Shown: positions 1-9,595, numbered from the stretch's first letter. The stretch is DNA of 64,000 nt from Paenibacillus sp. FSL R5-0766 (GCF_037971845.1 NZ_CP150227.1:4588001-4652000); one strand, 5' to 3'. The notes: a model not told the origin generated them from the letters alone. Program-made: numbers and translations.

Positions 1-2659
1 AAGTCGTTCGTTGATTATTACCATCAGTGGATGCAGTTACGTTTCCATCGAGATCGTACTCGTTTTGTTGTAACGGAACGTATGTGCCATTCCGATACTC
101 TTCCACTACGGTCACACGACCTAATAAATCTTGCTTCTCTCGTGTCTTGTTACCAGCCGCGTCTTCATAGATAACCGTCCGATCCGCAGCATTATAGACT
201 TTCGTTGCTATAGTCTCATCTGGATACTGTGTTCTAAGTGTTCGCCCAAATGCATCCATTCCGTATCTTGTAACATTACCTTCCGCGTCTTCTACAGCCG
301 TGACATTGCCCTCACGATCGTATGCATACTTATAAGTAGCCACAGCCGTCTGTTCTTCAGCCAAAAGACCTAACGGATTGTATCGTTCTTTGGTAACCAT
401 ATTATCTGGCGTCGTATTGGCGATGACATTATTCATATCGTCATATGAGGTAGTTGTTTTCGTGCCATCGGCATGTGTGACCTGAAGGATTCGTCCTGTC
501 TGGTCATACTGATACGTTTCTTCTTCTCCTGAAGCATCTATTGTTTTTTTCAATTCGCCGGCGCTGTTATACTCATAGGAATCCACATAGGACTCTGCTC
601 TGCCAGCCACATCAGTTACCGTGATAGTTTTTGATTGGACTAAATGCCCTGCGTTCGCATTATAACTCAGCGTTGCCACGCTGTCTTTAGCCAGATAACC
701 GCCTTTAGCAGTGGTGTTGATGACTCTTCCCTTATCATCTAGCTTTAATTCCAATTCAGTGAGCAACTGCCCACCGTATCCATTTTTAGTTGTGCTTTTC
801 AAAACGGAACCTTGGCTGTTATATGCTGTTTCGGTGTATCTGTCCAAGGTACTATTAATCTTGCTGGTCGAACGAATAGGTTTGATCCAGTTGTATGGAG
901 CTTTGCCAGTTTCGTAAGCAAAGGTGGATTCCTGTCCTGTGCTTTGTTTCTCGGACGTCACCATGCCGTTGGCATCATAAGCGATAGTCGTTATCAGCTT
1001 TTCGCCTGCACGTCCACCCTCACTAACCCACTCCGTCATTTGAGTCGGAAGGTTTCGCTTCGTTTGGTTATCGTACTGTAACTCCGTGGAATAAGTCACA
1101 TCATCTCCAGTTAACGTGTGCTTATCTGCTTGAACCAAATCTGGATGCGCTGCATCGCTAAACGTTTTAGAGAACGTCCGAGTATCTACAGTGTTCTCTG
1201 CTTTCAATTTCGTTGTCCATGAGGCGGATTGACCGTATGCTTCCAGGTCTTCTCCAGAATATTCAAAGTTAACCTTGTCCAGAACGCCTTCGCCTTCCGT
1301 TGTACTAAACTGGCTCTTGCGCTCTCTTACTTTGAATACGAAATGGGAGGAAGCTTCGCCAATCTGCTTCAGCGCCGGAATATATGCATAATCCGTTATA
1401 GCTGATGAAGGGCTTGTAATGCGCGATAGCAACGCTGTATGCATCACACCTTGAGTATTTTGGTTGCTTTGCAACTCAGGTAAAAAGTTGAATTTGGATT
1501 CCGGATAATAATACGTATACGTCGTTGTCCGATCGAGAGCATCCGTGAATTCTCGCAAAATGCGAATGCCTTCGTCCTCGCGTTGCGTGTACGTTGCTTT
1601 CCGATCCGTTCCGGCAAGCTGTACAGTAACCTTCAGGTTGTCATAAGCAAATGTCAGCGCCTGACCTTCACTGTTTTCAATTCTTGCAATGGCTTGGTTT
1701 CCGTTCAATGTCGTATAGTGAAAATCCACGGTATTGCGGTAGCCATCTGTAATTTGCAACAGCTCTCCGACTTCATTAAATAGATAATCGTAGCCGTTTC
1801 GGATGGATAGACGATAACTGCTAGATACGCCATTAACAGTCACGGTCGCATCTCGCTTAACGCTTAAGTCATTCCATACGTAACCCTCCAGTTCCAGATT
1901 CGCGTTTAAGCGGTAATAGCCCACGCCTGGAATCAGAATATACTGATTATCGCCACGCTTTTCCATGAAAGGAATGTCCCAACGCCATCCTTGCCCCAAT
2001 CCAGCAGAGAGTTCTTCCTTGCGTGGCGTAACTATATTAGAATACGTCTGTGTCGTTTCGTCATATTCAACGCCCAGCTGTCCACTCGCTCTAGCGCTGT
2101 CATAGACGCGTGTCAGATCAAACGGAATGAGACCAGGTAGAGAAAGGTCAGTACTCTGAATCATCATTTCCCCTGTAGCAGTTGAGATGGATTCTGCTCC
2201 ATAAGACGTCATATAAAGCGATGCGTCATCTCGGATATCTACATGGTTAAGTCCAGTTTCGTCCACGGTTGTTCCTGTACCTGGAGCATCCTCATTAAGA
2301 GCATTAATCGAGAAGTTATTTTGCTGTGATGATCCGGAAGGGCGTAGCCCCTCCATTTGAATCGGTTCGCTTATTTCTTGTGCTTCTAGCCATTTTTCAG
2401 CAGCCTCGCCGCCTGTGCGATCTGTCTGTAAAGCTTTATACAATTGGTACAGCGAGTAACCTTGATCTAGTTTTTTCTCAATCCAATCTTCTTTAATACC
2501 AAATTGCTCTTTTAAACTATGGATTGTAATGTAGGTAGCGGAAGGGAGGGAATCCCTACCTTCTGCCGCCGCTGCTGCTTGTCCTCCATATCCAAAGGAA
2601 CCGAACCCACTAAGAACCAATATGACGCATAACCAAATAATCGTTATTTTCTTAAACAC
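1..2659 (-). CDS. Secreted RHS/YD-repeat protein, 3' end outside window
   Basis: About 886 codons are visible; the C-terminus lies beyond base 1. The start is a GTG preceded by GAGGTGAT at 5-nt spacing. The N-terminus has a basic, hydrophobic signal peptide (KKITIIWLCVILVLSGFG) followed by an Ala-rich stretch. A helical segment and then a phrase typical of RHS openings (TDLSLPGLIPFDLTRVYDS, about residue 180) follow. The rest carries YD repeats such as YDREGNV, YDQTGRI, YDLDGNV and YSYNSAGE-like units. RHS proteins form a beta-cocoon shell that encloses a variable C-terminal toxin or adhesive domain; that end is not visible, so a toxin cannot be claimed. It lies 31 bp downstream of the repeat protein and is probably cotranscribed with it. 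Confidence 0.9.
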   Translation of the reverse strand, partial: MFKKITIIWLCVILVLSGFGSFGYGGQAAAAAEGRDSLPSATYITIHSLKEQFGIKEDWIEKKLDQGYSLYQLYKALQTDRTGGEAAEKWLEAQEISEPIQMEGLRPSGSSQQNNFSINALNEDAPGTGTTVDETGLNHVDIRDDASLYMTSYGAESISTATGEMMIQSTDLSLPGLIPFDLTRVYDSARASGQLGVEYDETTQTYSNIVTPRKEELSAGLGQGWRWDIPFMEKRGDNQYILIPGVGYYRLNANLELEGYVWNDLSVKRDATVTVNGVSSSYRLSIRNGYDYLFNEVGELLQITDGYRNTVDFHYTTLNGNQAIARIENSEGQALTFAYDNLKVTVQLAGTDRKATYTQREDEGIRILREFTDALDRTTTYTYYYPESKFNFLPELQSNQNTQGVMHTALLSRITSPSSAITDYAYIPALKQIGEASSHFVFKVRERKSQFSTTEGEGVLDKVNFEYSGEDLEAYGQSASWTTKLKAENTVDTRTFSKTFSDAAHPDLVQADKHTLTGDDVTYSTELQYDNQTKRNLPTQMTEWVSEGGRAGEKLITTIAYDANGMVTSEKQSTGQESTFAYETGKAPYNWIKPIRSTSKINSTLDRYTETAYNSQGSVLKSTTKNGYGGQLLTELELKLDDKGRVINTTAKGGYLAKDSVATLSYNANAGHLVQSKTITVTDVAGRAESYVDSYEYNSAGELKKTIDASGEEETYQYDQTGRILQVTHADGTKTTTSYDDMNNVIANTTPDNMVTKERYNPLGLLAEEQTAVATYKYAYDREGNVTAVEDAEGNVTRYGMDAFGRTLRTQYPDETIATKVYNAADRTVIYEDAAGNKTREKQDLLGRVTVVEEYRNGTYVPLQQNEYDLDGNVTASTDGNNQRTT

Positions 2660-2690
2660 TCCATCACCTCAACCTAGATTTAGACAATCA

Positions 2691-5600
2691 TTAATTAAAT
2701 GGGAAAATCTTTTTCGTTCGTTTCGTTAAATTACCGTTGCGATCATACTCAAACACAATTTGATCTCCTGTAAATAGAACGACTTTAAGCAATTGATTGC
2801 CATAGCCGTACTCATAGCTATTGTCATTGCGAATGTTCATCCATGCTGCTTTTATGGCTCCCTGAATCGGTTTTCCTTCTTTTTCACTTAGCTTGATATA
2901 ATAATTCTGTCCACCTTCAAGCTCAAATTCAAGAACGGTATATTGCTCACCATATACCTGTTCTTGCTCTATTGAAGCAGCTACCGGAATGCTCAATTCC
3001 TTATCTGAATACAATTCGATCTGAGGCTCAATAGAAAAATCACCTGATTCCTTTATCGCAATCCGATACTTGTCAGAGCTATACGGACTAAAACGGTAGT
3101 ATACATTCCCTTGCTGAACTGTCGGAAGCGCCGTCTCTGTGTTTTCATACAAAGTCAGAAACTCCACTTCCACTTCCTTGACCGTAAAGTTACGGTAAGG
3201 ACCTACAAATCTCAGCGATTGGGGTGACACATTATGCACCTGAATGTCAGACTTTCCAGGTACAAATTGTCCTCCTGTAGCGTTCTTGCCTTCCTTAACA
3301 ACAGCTTGATTCTGATTTCGAATAACGTAATCATAGGTTCCTCCTTCAGAAGGAGAACCAACGAGTATAGCCTCATAAGGTGAGGTATTCGAGAACAAGA
3401 GCATGTTATTTGGCGTCAAATTCCGCTTGATAAGTGCAGGCTCCTGACTTGAGCTGGCTGTCACAGGAGAATGATATTGAATCGTTACAGGTTCCGTAGA
3501 TACTACGGTAACAACAAGCGTTGCACCTGCTGGAATATCCCATGTTGCATGACTCATGCCTTCCACGAAATACAATGCTTTATTAGATTTATCGTAGACT
3601 GTATAATCCACAACGGAATTTACTCCTGCGATTCGTTCAATTTGAGCAGGTTCCAAACCCGGATTTGTAAATACTGCGCTCTGCCCTTGGTTAACAGTGA
3701 TTTCCGATTCTGGTGAAGGGACTTGATCATCTTGTCCACGGAAAACGCGGTAAATCCCACCATACGTTATAGGTTGATCCGAGATGTTGGTAACAACAAC
3801 TTTTTTACCACCCAAGACATACGCCTCGATCGCTGTTGCTGTTCTACTGCTTGACACTGTTCCATCTACGTTGTAAATCGTGTAATCATACACCCGCCCC
3901 TCACTGCTGGAAGCATCATTTCGGACCCTTTTCGCATCTGAGCTTATGTTGGTAAAGGCATAGCTCTCGCCTTTGTTCAACGTTACGCGCAGATAAGCTG
4001 GTTCCTGGCTATCCACTACAGAGAAATCATCCGTGTATTCAAATGTTACAGGTGTACTTCCCCCTACGGTAACGACGGCTTCACCACCAGAAGGAATGGT
4101 AGCGAGACTTACATTGCTATTGAATTTGTCACTATGTGCTCTGCCGTCTGCCTTATACACCACAATATCAAACAGTGCACCTAATTTTTTGGCGTTACTC
4201 CGTATTGGGTTGCTGAGTGAGCCTCCATTATGGAATTTGACCGATTGCCCCGGTGATACCGTAATCTTAGTTAGTGCTTCATTTGGTCGATCCTCTACAT
4301 CAAAAATGGTGTAAATCGCCCCTATGGTTACAGGTTGAGCGGATACACCCGTGACCACTGCTTTATTTCCATAAAAAACAACAGGTTCAACCGTTGTTGC
4401 TTTTCTTGTACTCCGTTCTGTACCATCTGGATAATAGGTGACGTAATCAAAAATCCTCCCTTGACTAGTAGAAGCATCACTGTCTAGATATTCCCGATCG
4501 GTGCTGTTATTCCAAAATGTCACGCTTTCTCCCTGTTTCAGTGTTACACGATGGTATGCAGGTTCCATGCTTTCTTCAACCGAGAAATCATCCGTGTAAC
4601 TAAACTCAATAGGGACTTGCCCAGCTACCGTCACAATCGCATACCCTTGTGAGCGAATGATCGGATTGGTATTTTTGTTAAAACCATCCGAATGAACGAC
4701 GTTCTCTGCTGTATACAGGACGTAATCAAAAACGGCTCCATTAGTACTGCTTGCATTGTTTTTTATCGGATTGGCCAACGAACCATTATTACTGAAAATC
4801 ATAGATTCTCCAGGATATACAGTAATTCGAGTAATTGCATCGCCACCGGCTTTTTGGACATCAAATGTCCGATAGGGCACACCATATGTTACAGGCGTTG
4901 CTGTAACCAAAGTTACAACGGCGGTTCTTCCTGCTGCTACAGTAGGTTTAGTGGTCGTATTCGTCCCTGTAGAACTTTCCGTTCCATCCGGAAGATAAAC
5001 AACGTAATCATGCTTATCTTTGGTCGTTCCATCCGTTTGGAGTGCATCGGATTTGGAACTGATATTAGTGAACTGGTAGCTATCTCCCTGATATAGCGTT
5101 GTACGCGTATAGGCTGGCTCATCGCTCCATTCACCGGTATAGACTTCATAGGGAAAACCAACACTAACAGGCTGTGAGCCCGCTCCAGTAATAATGATTT
5201 CGTTCCCTCCCGCAAGTGAAGGTTTCCCAGTCGTTTCGAAATTGGAAGCTACAAGACTACCATCTTCTTTGTATGAAGCGTAATCTATCTTCCTGTCCTG
5301 AGCTGTGGAAGTATCGGCACTTAGAACTCTTGACTGTGTCCCTTCATTAAAGTATCGATAGCTCTCTCCTTTGGATAACGTAACCCTAAGCATGGCTGGG
5401 TTAGCTGATACACTATAAGAAAATTCTGAACGGATTGTCACTGTAAACGGATTCTGACCCGTCGAGGTGATTACAGCTGTATAACCTGAACCTACTGATA
5501 AACTACTAGTAGAGTCCATGTTTTCGCCCATGATGCTGCCATCTGGTCTATAAATAACGTAATCGTATGCACTGCTTCTTGAAGTCGCCGCATTGGTACT

Positions 5601-5987
5601 TAACGATCTTGTGGCACTTCCGTTATTCGTGAACGTATAGGAATCTCCAGGACTCATGGACAACGTTTCGTCTGCCATGGCCATTGCTTGAGGAGAGAAA
5701 GAGTTCTCCCCGTATGTATCATCAGTAACCGTCGGTTCATCTTCTGGTTCTTCGATAAATTCGTCTACACCTTCCGGTTCTTCATAGAAATCCGGATCAA
5801 TATCTTCCAGATATTCGTTGTCTGTTAAAGCTGACTCCTCCATAGAAACATCAACTTTCTCCGCGTTACTTTCAGTTGTTATTATGGCATCCGATTGATC
5901 CGAAAGCGCATAACCGCTGGTCGGATACATGGTTCCAAACAACAATAAAGCCATCAGAAAAACAATAAAACCTTTTCTTAAACTCAT
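2691..5987 (-). CDS. Large secreted repeat protein with C-terminal YD-like motif
   Basis: 1098 aa. A signal peptide (about residues 1-28) is followed by a very acidic linker (about 35-90, many D/E). Nine repeats of about 75 residues then follow, each with a 'DYVVYxPDG'-type strand, a 'GxxAVVTxxxxxPVT' strand and a 'TVxPGxSxxFxN' strand. The predicted all-beta units resemble Ig-like cell-surface modules but match no family I can name with certainty. The last 40 residues contain FEYDRNGNLTKRTKK, a typical YD-repeat phrase. That links this protein to the RHS protein 31 bp downstream. Inference: an exported partner or surface scaffold of the RHS protein. A strong SD is present in the cctcctt block just upstream of the start. 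Confidence 0.85.
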   Translation of the reverse strand: MSLRKGFIVFLMALLLFGTMYPTSGYALSDQSDAIITTESNAEKVDVSMEESALTDNEYLEDIDPDFYEEPEGVDEFIEEPEDEPTVTDDTYGENSFSPQAMAMADETLSMSPGDSYTFTNNGSATRSLSTNAATSRSSAYDYVIYRPDGSIMGENMDSTSSLSVGSGYTAVITSTGQNPFTVTIRSEFSYSVSANPAMLRVTLSKGESYRYFNEGTQSRVLSADTSTAQDRKIDYASYKEDGSLVASNFETTGKPSLAGGNEIIITGAGSQPVSVGFPYEVYTGEWSDEPAYTRTTLYQGDSYQFTNISSKSDALQTDGTTKDKHDYVVYLPDGTESSTGTNTTTKPTVAAGRTAVVTLVTATPVTYGVPYRTFDVQKAGGDAITRITVYPGESMIFSNNGSLANPIKNNASSTNGAVFDYVLYTAENVVHSDGFNKNTNPIIRSQGYAIVTVAGQVPIEFSYTDDFSVEESMEPAYHRVTLKQGESVTFWNNSTDREYLDSDASTSQGRIFDYVTYYPDGTERSTRKATTVEPVVFYGNKAVVTGVSAQPVTIGAIYTIFDVEDRPNEALTKITVSPGQSVKFHNGGSLSNPIRSNAKKLGALFDIVVYKADGRAHSDKFNSNVSLATIPSGGEAVVTVGGSTPVTFEYTDDFSVVDSQEPAYLRVTLNKGESYAFTNISSDAKRVRNDASSSEGRVYDYTIYNVDGTVSSSRTATAIEAYVLGGKKVVVTNISDQPITYGGIYRVFRGQDDQVPSPESEITVNQGQSAVFTNPGLEPAQIERIAGVNSVVDYTVYDKSNKALYFVEGMSHATWDIPAGATLVVTVVSTEPVTIQYHSPVTASSSQEPALIKRNLTPNNMLLFSNTSPYEAILVGSPSEGGTYDYVIRNQNQAVVKEGKNATGGQFVPGKSDIQVHNVSPQSLRFVGPYRNFTVKEVEVEFLTLYENTETALPTVQQGNVYYRFSPYSSDKYRIAIKESGDFSIEPQIELYSDKELSIPVAASIEQEQVYGEQYTVLEFELEGGQNYYIKLSEKEGKPIQGAIKAAWMNIRNDNSYEYGYGNQLLKVVLFTGDQIVFEYDRNGNLTKRTKKIFPFN

Positions 5988-6100
5988 GGAATTTATATTC
6001 CTCCTTTATGTTTTTTCTCCATTTCCTCCCTCAACAGATGTATAAATGGAGCCTAATAAATCATTATCGTCATTTTCCTTATTTTAGGACATAGTAAATT

Positions 6101-6126
6101 AGTCCCTAAATTCAGGGACTTTTTTC
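6101..6126 (+). terminator. Terminator-like hairpin in the leader of the repeat protein
   Basis: AGTCCCT / AGGGACT stem with a 6-nt loop, followed on the plus strand by a T-tract. No plus-strand gene lies upstream, so its role is unclear. On the minus strand it would sit in the 5' leader of the repeat-protein gene. Confidence 0.45.
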
Positions 6127-6273
6127 CTTTTATATCTCAGATAACCATTTAAAACACAACCTTTCATTATCCTGATACAAAATAGAATAATAGATTAGAT
6201 GCAGTTCAAATGCTATTTCAACTGAGTTAATCTTTCCTATTTAGATTAGGACTTAGAGTTATTATCTGAAGAA

Positions 6274-6300
6274 TAAAAAAAGCCGCCAATTGGCGACTTT
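6274..6300 (-). terminator. Intrinsic terminator of yaaA
   Basis: GTCGCC-AATT-GGCGGC hairpin followed by TTTTTTT on the minus strand, about 50 nt after the yaaA stop codon. Confidence 0.8.
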
Positions 6301-6349
6301 TAAGTGAATCAAATAGTATCATTCTGGTACATGATCAGTGCACAGCAGG

Positions 6350-7102
6350 CTACTTTCCCTCTGCTTGTATGAATACATACGTACTCTCGTCGGATCGTTC
6401 TTCTGAAAAAGCGAAGTTCAACCGATCAAAGTTTCTTACATCCCTCACATCTGTAATCTTGTGCTCTGCCATATAACGTACCATTTCACCTCTGGCCATT
6501 TTAGCCCAGGTTGCCTTTTCAACAAGCTTCCCATTGACCATTTGTCCGAATACACAAGTAATGAACCGGGTTTCCTCACTCAGAAAAGGTAAAATATTTT
6601 TGCTATACTCTTTGGAAGCCAGATTCAGAATACAGTCGCTTTCTGATTGAAGCTGATCAGAGAGTTTGCTGCCCCAGAATTGATAGAGCGATTTGAAGCC
6701 TGGACCTTGCAACTTGCCCTGCATCTCCAACCGATAAGGTGTAACGCCATCCAAAGGCCGTAACATGCCATAAAAACCGGATAATATGCGTAAATGCTGC
6801 TGAAGATACTCTAATTCCTCATTTTGAAAAACACCCGGAGCCATATATTGATACTGAATGCCCTCATAGGCATATATTGCTGGCGTAAGATTTGCTTTTA
6901 TATTCATATTCCGAATCCGCTCCACGTTCTGTTCGGCGATTGCATCGTTACACTTCCACATCGCTTTGAGTTCGTCATAAGATAACTCTTGAAGCAGACT
7001 CAATAGCTGTTCTGACTCGTTTATAAACTGCGGCATCTGCGCGATAGCCATAAGATCGGTATCAATCTTCATCTTTTTAGCTGGTGATATAATAATTCTC
7101 AT
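6350..7102 (-). CDS. yaaA: Peroxide stress protein YaaA (UPF0246)
   Basis: 250 aa, the usual length of the family. It opens with the family signature MRIIISPAKKMK and contains NLASKEYSKNI and CVFGQMVNGKLVEKATWAKMARG, all typical of YaaA/UPF0246. In E. coli YaaA limits intracellular free iron during hydrogen peroxide stress, is part of the OxyR regulon, and binds DNA in vitro; the role here is by homology. It has its own terminator and appears monocistronic. A decayed copy of its 3' end with a matching terminator lies about 2.2 kb away at 8586-8672. Confidence 0.95.
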   Translation of the reverse strand: MRIIISPAKKMKIDTDLMAIAQMPQFINESEQLLSLLQELSYDELKAMWKCNDAIAEQNVERIRNMNIKANLTPAIYAYEGIQYQYMAPGVFQNEELEYLQQHLRILSGFYGMLRPLDGVTPYRLEMQGKLQGPGFKSLYQFWGSKLSDQLQSESDCILNLASKEYSKNILPFLSEETRFITCVFGQMVNGKLVEKATWAKMARGEMVRYMAEHKITDVRDVRNFDRLNFAFSEERSDESTYVFIQAEGK

Positions 7103-7218
7103 CGTGCTGATCCATCCTTAATCTACCGTTGTTTTTGTCGTTATCCATTGTACAGGATTAAACAGGCGAATCCAATGCCAAGGCTTAACTAAATCCCTCA
7201 TGGTACCTTTGAAAAGAC

Positions 7219-7263
7219 TCAAAAATGAACAAGTCAGCCCACGATTGGACCGGCTTGTTCATT
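7219..7263 (-). terminator. Intrinsic terminator of the Band-7 operon
   Basis: AATGAACAAG / CTTGTTCATT stem (7224-7233 with 7254-7263) followed by ATTTTTG on the minus strand, about 55 nt after the Band-7 stop. Confidence 0.65.
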
Positions 7264-7317
7264 CGAATTCAACACATTCAATTGGTGAGAAAGCAAGGCT
7301 CGCATTTCAAACCGCTA

Positions 7318-8196
7318 TTAGGGAGATACGCTCCCCGTGCTGCTATTTTGCTCTGTTTTTGTAGTCGGCAATTGAATCATTGGCGTATTTGACCCACTTA
7401 CATATGGAAGGGCTCCATCCCATTTCTTGATGGTTTCATATTCAACGAGTTGACTTGTTAATGATTGCTGAAGCTCTTTATTTGCTTTAGCTTGACCTTC
7501 TGCTTCGATCAATAGTTTGTCTGCATTACCCTGTGCTTCCACACGCTTACGATCTGCTTCTTTCTTGGCGATCTCCAGTTCAGTCGTTTTACGTTCCAGT
7601 TCTTGAGAAGCTTCAACACGCTTATCGATTGCTTCCTGAGTCTTAGCATCAGGCTGAGGAACACCTACGGTAACGTTTGATACAATAAAGCCTAACTCTT
7701 TAACATCATCAGAAAAACGTTGTTCGACGTCTACGCCTGCTTCGGATGATTTTTCACCATAAACATCAATGACTGTAAACTTGGAAATACCTTTACGAGC
7801 TGCATCACGGAAACGTGTTTTGAGATATGTATCCTCAATTTCTTGAATGCTAATTGGCCCAAATGTATTAAAGATCGAAGATACTTTACTTGGTTCTACT
7901 TGGTAGTTGTAAGCAAAATCGATTGTGATGTTTTTCCCGTCAGAGGTAGCGATCTGAATATCTCTGTATTCCACCGTTTGAATTCGGATGGGATATTTTG
8001 TCACTTTATCAAACGCTCCAACGAGTTTCCACCCTTGACTCAGTGTACTATCTTTTACGCCTCCATTTGGTGAATATACGACCCCAACATATCCATTAGG
8101 AATTCGTGTTAAAAAGAAGGTCACCATTAGCACTCCCACTATAATAACTAATGCAACCGCAATTGCCCCTACCCTAAACGTCTTTGAATTTTTCAT
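7318..8196 (-). CDS. SPFH/Band-7 (prohibitin-like) membrane protein
   Basis: 292 aa from the ATG at 8196, chosen because AGAGGAG lies 7 nt upstream; an ATG at 8202 is only 1-3 nt from that SD. One N-terminal TM helix (about residues 9-30) is followed by a Band-7 domain with the typical 'NGYVGVVYSPNGGV', 'YPIRIQTVEYRDIQIATSDG' and 'FVIDVYGEKSS'-like segments. An Ala/Glu/Lys-rich coiled coil occupies about residues 190-250 (QELERKTTELEIAKKEAD). Such proteins oligomerise at membranes and organise microdomains or proteases. It overlaps the upstream small membrane protein by 23 bp, which suggests translational coupling. Exact function unknown. Confidence 0.85.
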   Translation of the reverse strand: MKNSKTFRVGAIAVALVIIVGVLMVTFFLTRIPNGYVGVVYSPNGGVKDSTLSQGWKLVGAFDKVTKYPIRIQTVEYRDIQIATSDGKNITIDFAYNYQVEPSKVSSIFNTFGPISIQEIEDTYLKTRFRDAARKGISKFTVIDVYGEKSSEAGVDVEQRFSDDVKELGFIVSNVTVGVPQPDAKTQEAIDKRVEASQELERKTTELEIAKKEADRKRVEAQGNADKLLIEAEGQAKANKELQQSLTSQLVEYETIKKWDGALPYVSGSNTPMIQLPTTKTEQNSSTGSVSP

Positions 8197-8332
8197 CACC
8201 ATTCTCCTCTTGTTTGAATTTATTGTATTTCTTCAAAATTCTACTACCTATTTTATTGAATAGCGGGAACATTAATGACCATAGAATAAATGCTAGGATA
8301 AAAATTAAAATGATTCCCCCAATAAATGGCAT
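8174..8332 (-). CDS. Small membrane protein upstream of the Band-7 gene
   Basis: 52 aa starting at MPFIGGIILIFIL. This ATG has GGGGAGG 6 nt upstream, so the longer reading frame beginning at 8368 is not used. One strong TM helix (about residues 4-25) is followed by a basic, charged cytoplasmic tail (KKYNKFKQEENGDEKFKDV). The stop lies inside the Band-7 gene, so the two are probably cotranscribed and coupled. No family recognised; it may be a partner of the Band-7 protein. Confidence 0.7.
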   Translation of the reverse strand: MPFIGGIILIFILAFILWSLMFPLFNKIGSRILKKYNKFKQEENGDEKFKDV

Positions 8333-8506
8333 ATCCGTCCTCCCCTCTATGGATGTAACCGAGTACAAATTTATAAATGTTAACTAATTATATCCTCTTT
8401 TATATATACTTTGTAAATTCGTATTCGGTTTCAAGGATATTCAACGTCACTTCATATAGACCTCTGTAGGTACATACATATTCCGATTAAGACAACCTTA
8501 GTCTTA

Positions 8507-8538
8507 CAAAAAAAAAGAGCCATCAAATGGTTGATGGC
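8507..8538 (-). terminator. Orphan terminator of the yaaA-like relic
   Basis: GCCATCAA-CCAT-TTGATGGC hairpin followed by a run of nine T on the minus strand. It sits about 50 nt after the relic of the yaaA 3' end, the same arrangement as at intact yaaA. Confidence 0.75.
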
Positions 8539-8585
8539 ATTTTACGAGTGTGTGCCCTATACGAACCAAAATTTACAAACCATTT

Positions 8586-8672
8586 TACAGCAGGCTACTG
8601 TCCCTCTTGAATATATAAATACATAAGTACTCTCTGCCGACTTCTCTTCTGAAAAAACTTTCACGATCCAGA
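8586..8672 (-). pseudogene. Decayed copy of the yaaA 3' end
   Basis: Read on the minus strand, this stretch encodes FSEEKSAESTYVFIYSRG, close to the intact YaaA tail FSEERSDESTYVFIQAEG. Base identity with 6343-6410 continues through 'acagcaggctact' beyond the stop codon. The original stop has been lost and nothing upstream resembles the rest of YaaA. It is therefore a truncated remnant of a duplicated or second yaaA gene. A terminator sits at the equivalent position downstream. Confidence 0.75.
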
Positions 8673-8737
8673 AGTAATCTAGCTCAACTTCATCGCTCAA
8701 CAAGGAATACATTCCAGCTTGCAAATCTTAAAATGAG

Positions 8738-8786
8738 AAAAGCCAAAAATAGCATCCAGGACGCCCACATTATTGGATGTATTTTT
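8738..8786 (-). terminator. Terminator of the Mrr-like nuclease gene (possibly bidirectional)
   Basis: AAAAATA-CATCC... paired with GGATG-TATTTTT (8745-8757 with 8775-8786). T-tracts lie on both sides, about 90 nt after the nuclease stop codon. Confidence 0.6.
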
Positions 8787-8872
8787 AGTTTAACTTCAAA
8801 AATAAACATAATGTTGAAGTTATTCACTATACTTCAATGTGTTTCTCTATTGTAAAATCTCGCTCCCTATAG

Positions 8873-9595
8873 TCATTTCATTGGTGCAGTGTGACGACAT
8901 TTAGGGAAACTATTGCATCCAAAAAAATCCCCTCTTGAACCGGAACGTTTAACAAGATTGTTCCCACATTCTGGACAAGTGTTTTGGTTTATAGGTATTT
9001 CAGAGAAAGCCTCTATAGTAACAACTCCCCGATCTTTCATGGCTAGCACCATCTCAATTAAAACCTCTCTGTTTATTAATCTCACTTTGTTGGACTTTGC
9101 AAGTTCATACGCAGCTGAAGTGTACTCACTATTAGAAACAACCCATGCTTCATCTGTTCCATAATGCGCAATAGAGGACTGTGCTTCTTGGACCGCCTTG
9201 ATCCCTACATTTTTACTGTAGCGTTTCGCTTGAACTGCAATTCGCTTTCCCTCTTTGACTAAGATTAAGTCAGCTCCAAAATCACCAATTGCTTTCGTAA
9301 CCTCGGCCTTATAGCCTTGAGAACGAAAAAGATGCCCAAGATACTGTTCGAATTGGAATCCATCCATTTGATCAATCTCTGCGATTCCCGACCTCTTTAA
9401 ACGCTTCATTCGTTTACGTTGAAGACTAACCATTAATGAAATCACACCTATAACTCCAAGAACTCCAACACATATTGAAACTTTCCATGAATTTGTTAAT
9501 GAATATGTACCCGCAGTGCCTCCCAACATAGCCAAGCCAGCTAGTCCCTGAAAAAGTTCTTCTTCCTGTTTCGCCTTACTTTTTCTTCTTGCCAT
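8873..9595 (-). CDS. Mrr-like restriction endonuclease-fold protein with C4 zinc finger
   Basis: 240 aa. Two hydrophobic segments lie near the N-terminus (about 15-35 and 37-55). An Mrr_cat-type nuclease domain follows at about 75-185, with the PD-(D/E)xK core FEQYLGHLFRSQGYKA, GDFGADLIL and VQAKRY (D...QAK, the Q variant common in Mrr/DUF2034). The C-terminal topoisomerase-type zinc finger is CPxCGN...R.GSRGDFFGCNSFPKC (two Cys pairs). Family members are nucleases or membrane-tethered DNA-binding proteins; those with the zinc finger are often called restriction endonucleases. No methyltransferase lies nearby, so a classical restriction system is not supported. It stands alone with its own terminator. 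Confidence 0.85.
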   Translation of the reverse strand: MARRKSKAKQEEELFQGLAGLAMLGGTAGTYSLTNSWKVSICVGVLGVIGVISLMVSLQRKRMKRLKRSGIAEIDQMDGFQFEQYLGHLFRSQGYKAEVTKAIGDFGADLILVKEGKRIAVQAKRYSKNVGIKAVQEAQSSIAHYGTDEAWVVSNSEYTSAAYELAKSNKVRLINREVLIEMVLAMKDRGVVTIEAFSEIPINQNTCPECGNNLVKRSGSRGDFFGCNSFPKCRHTAPMK

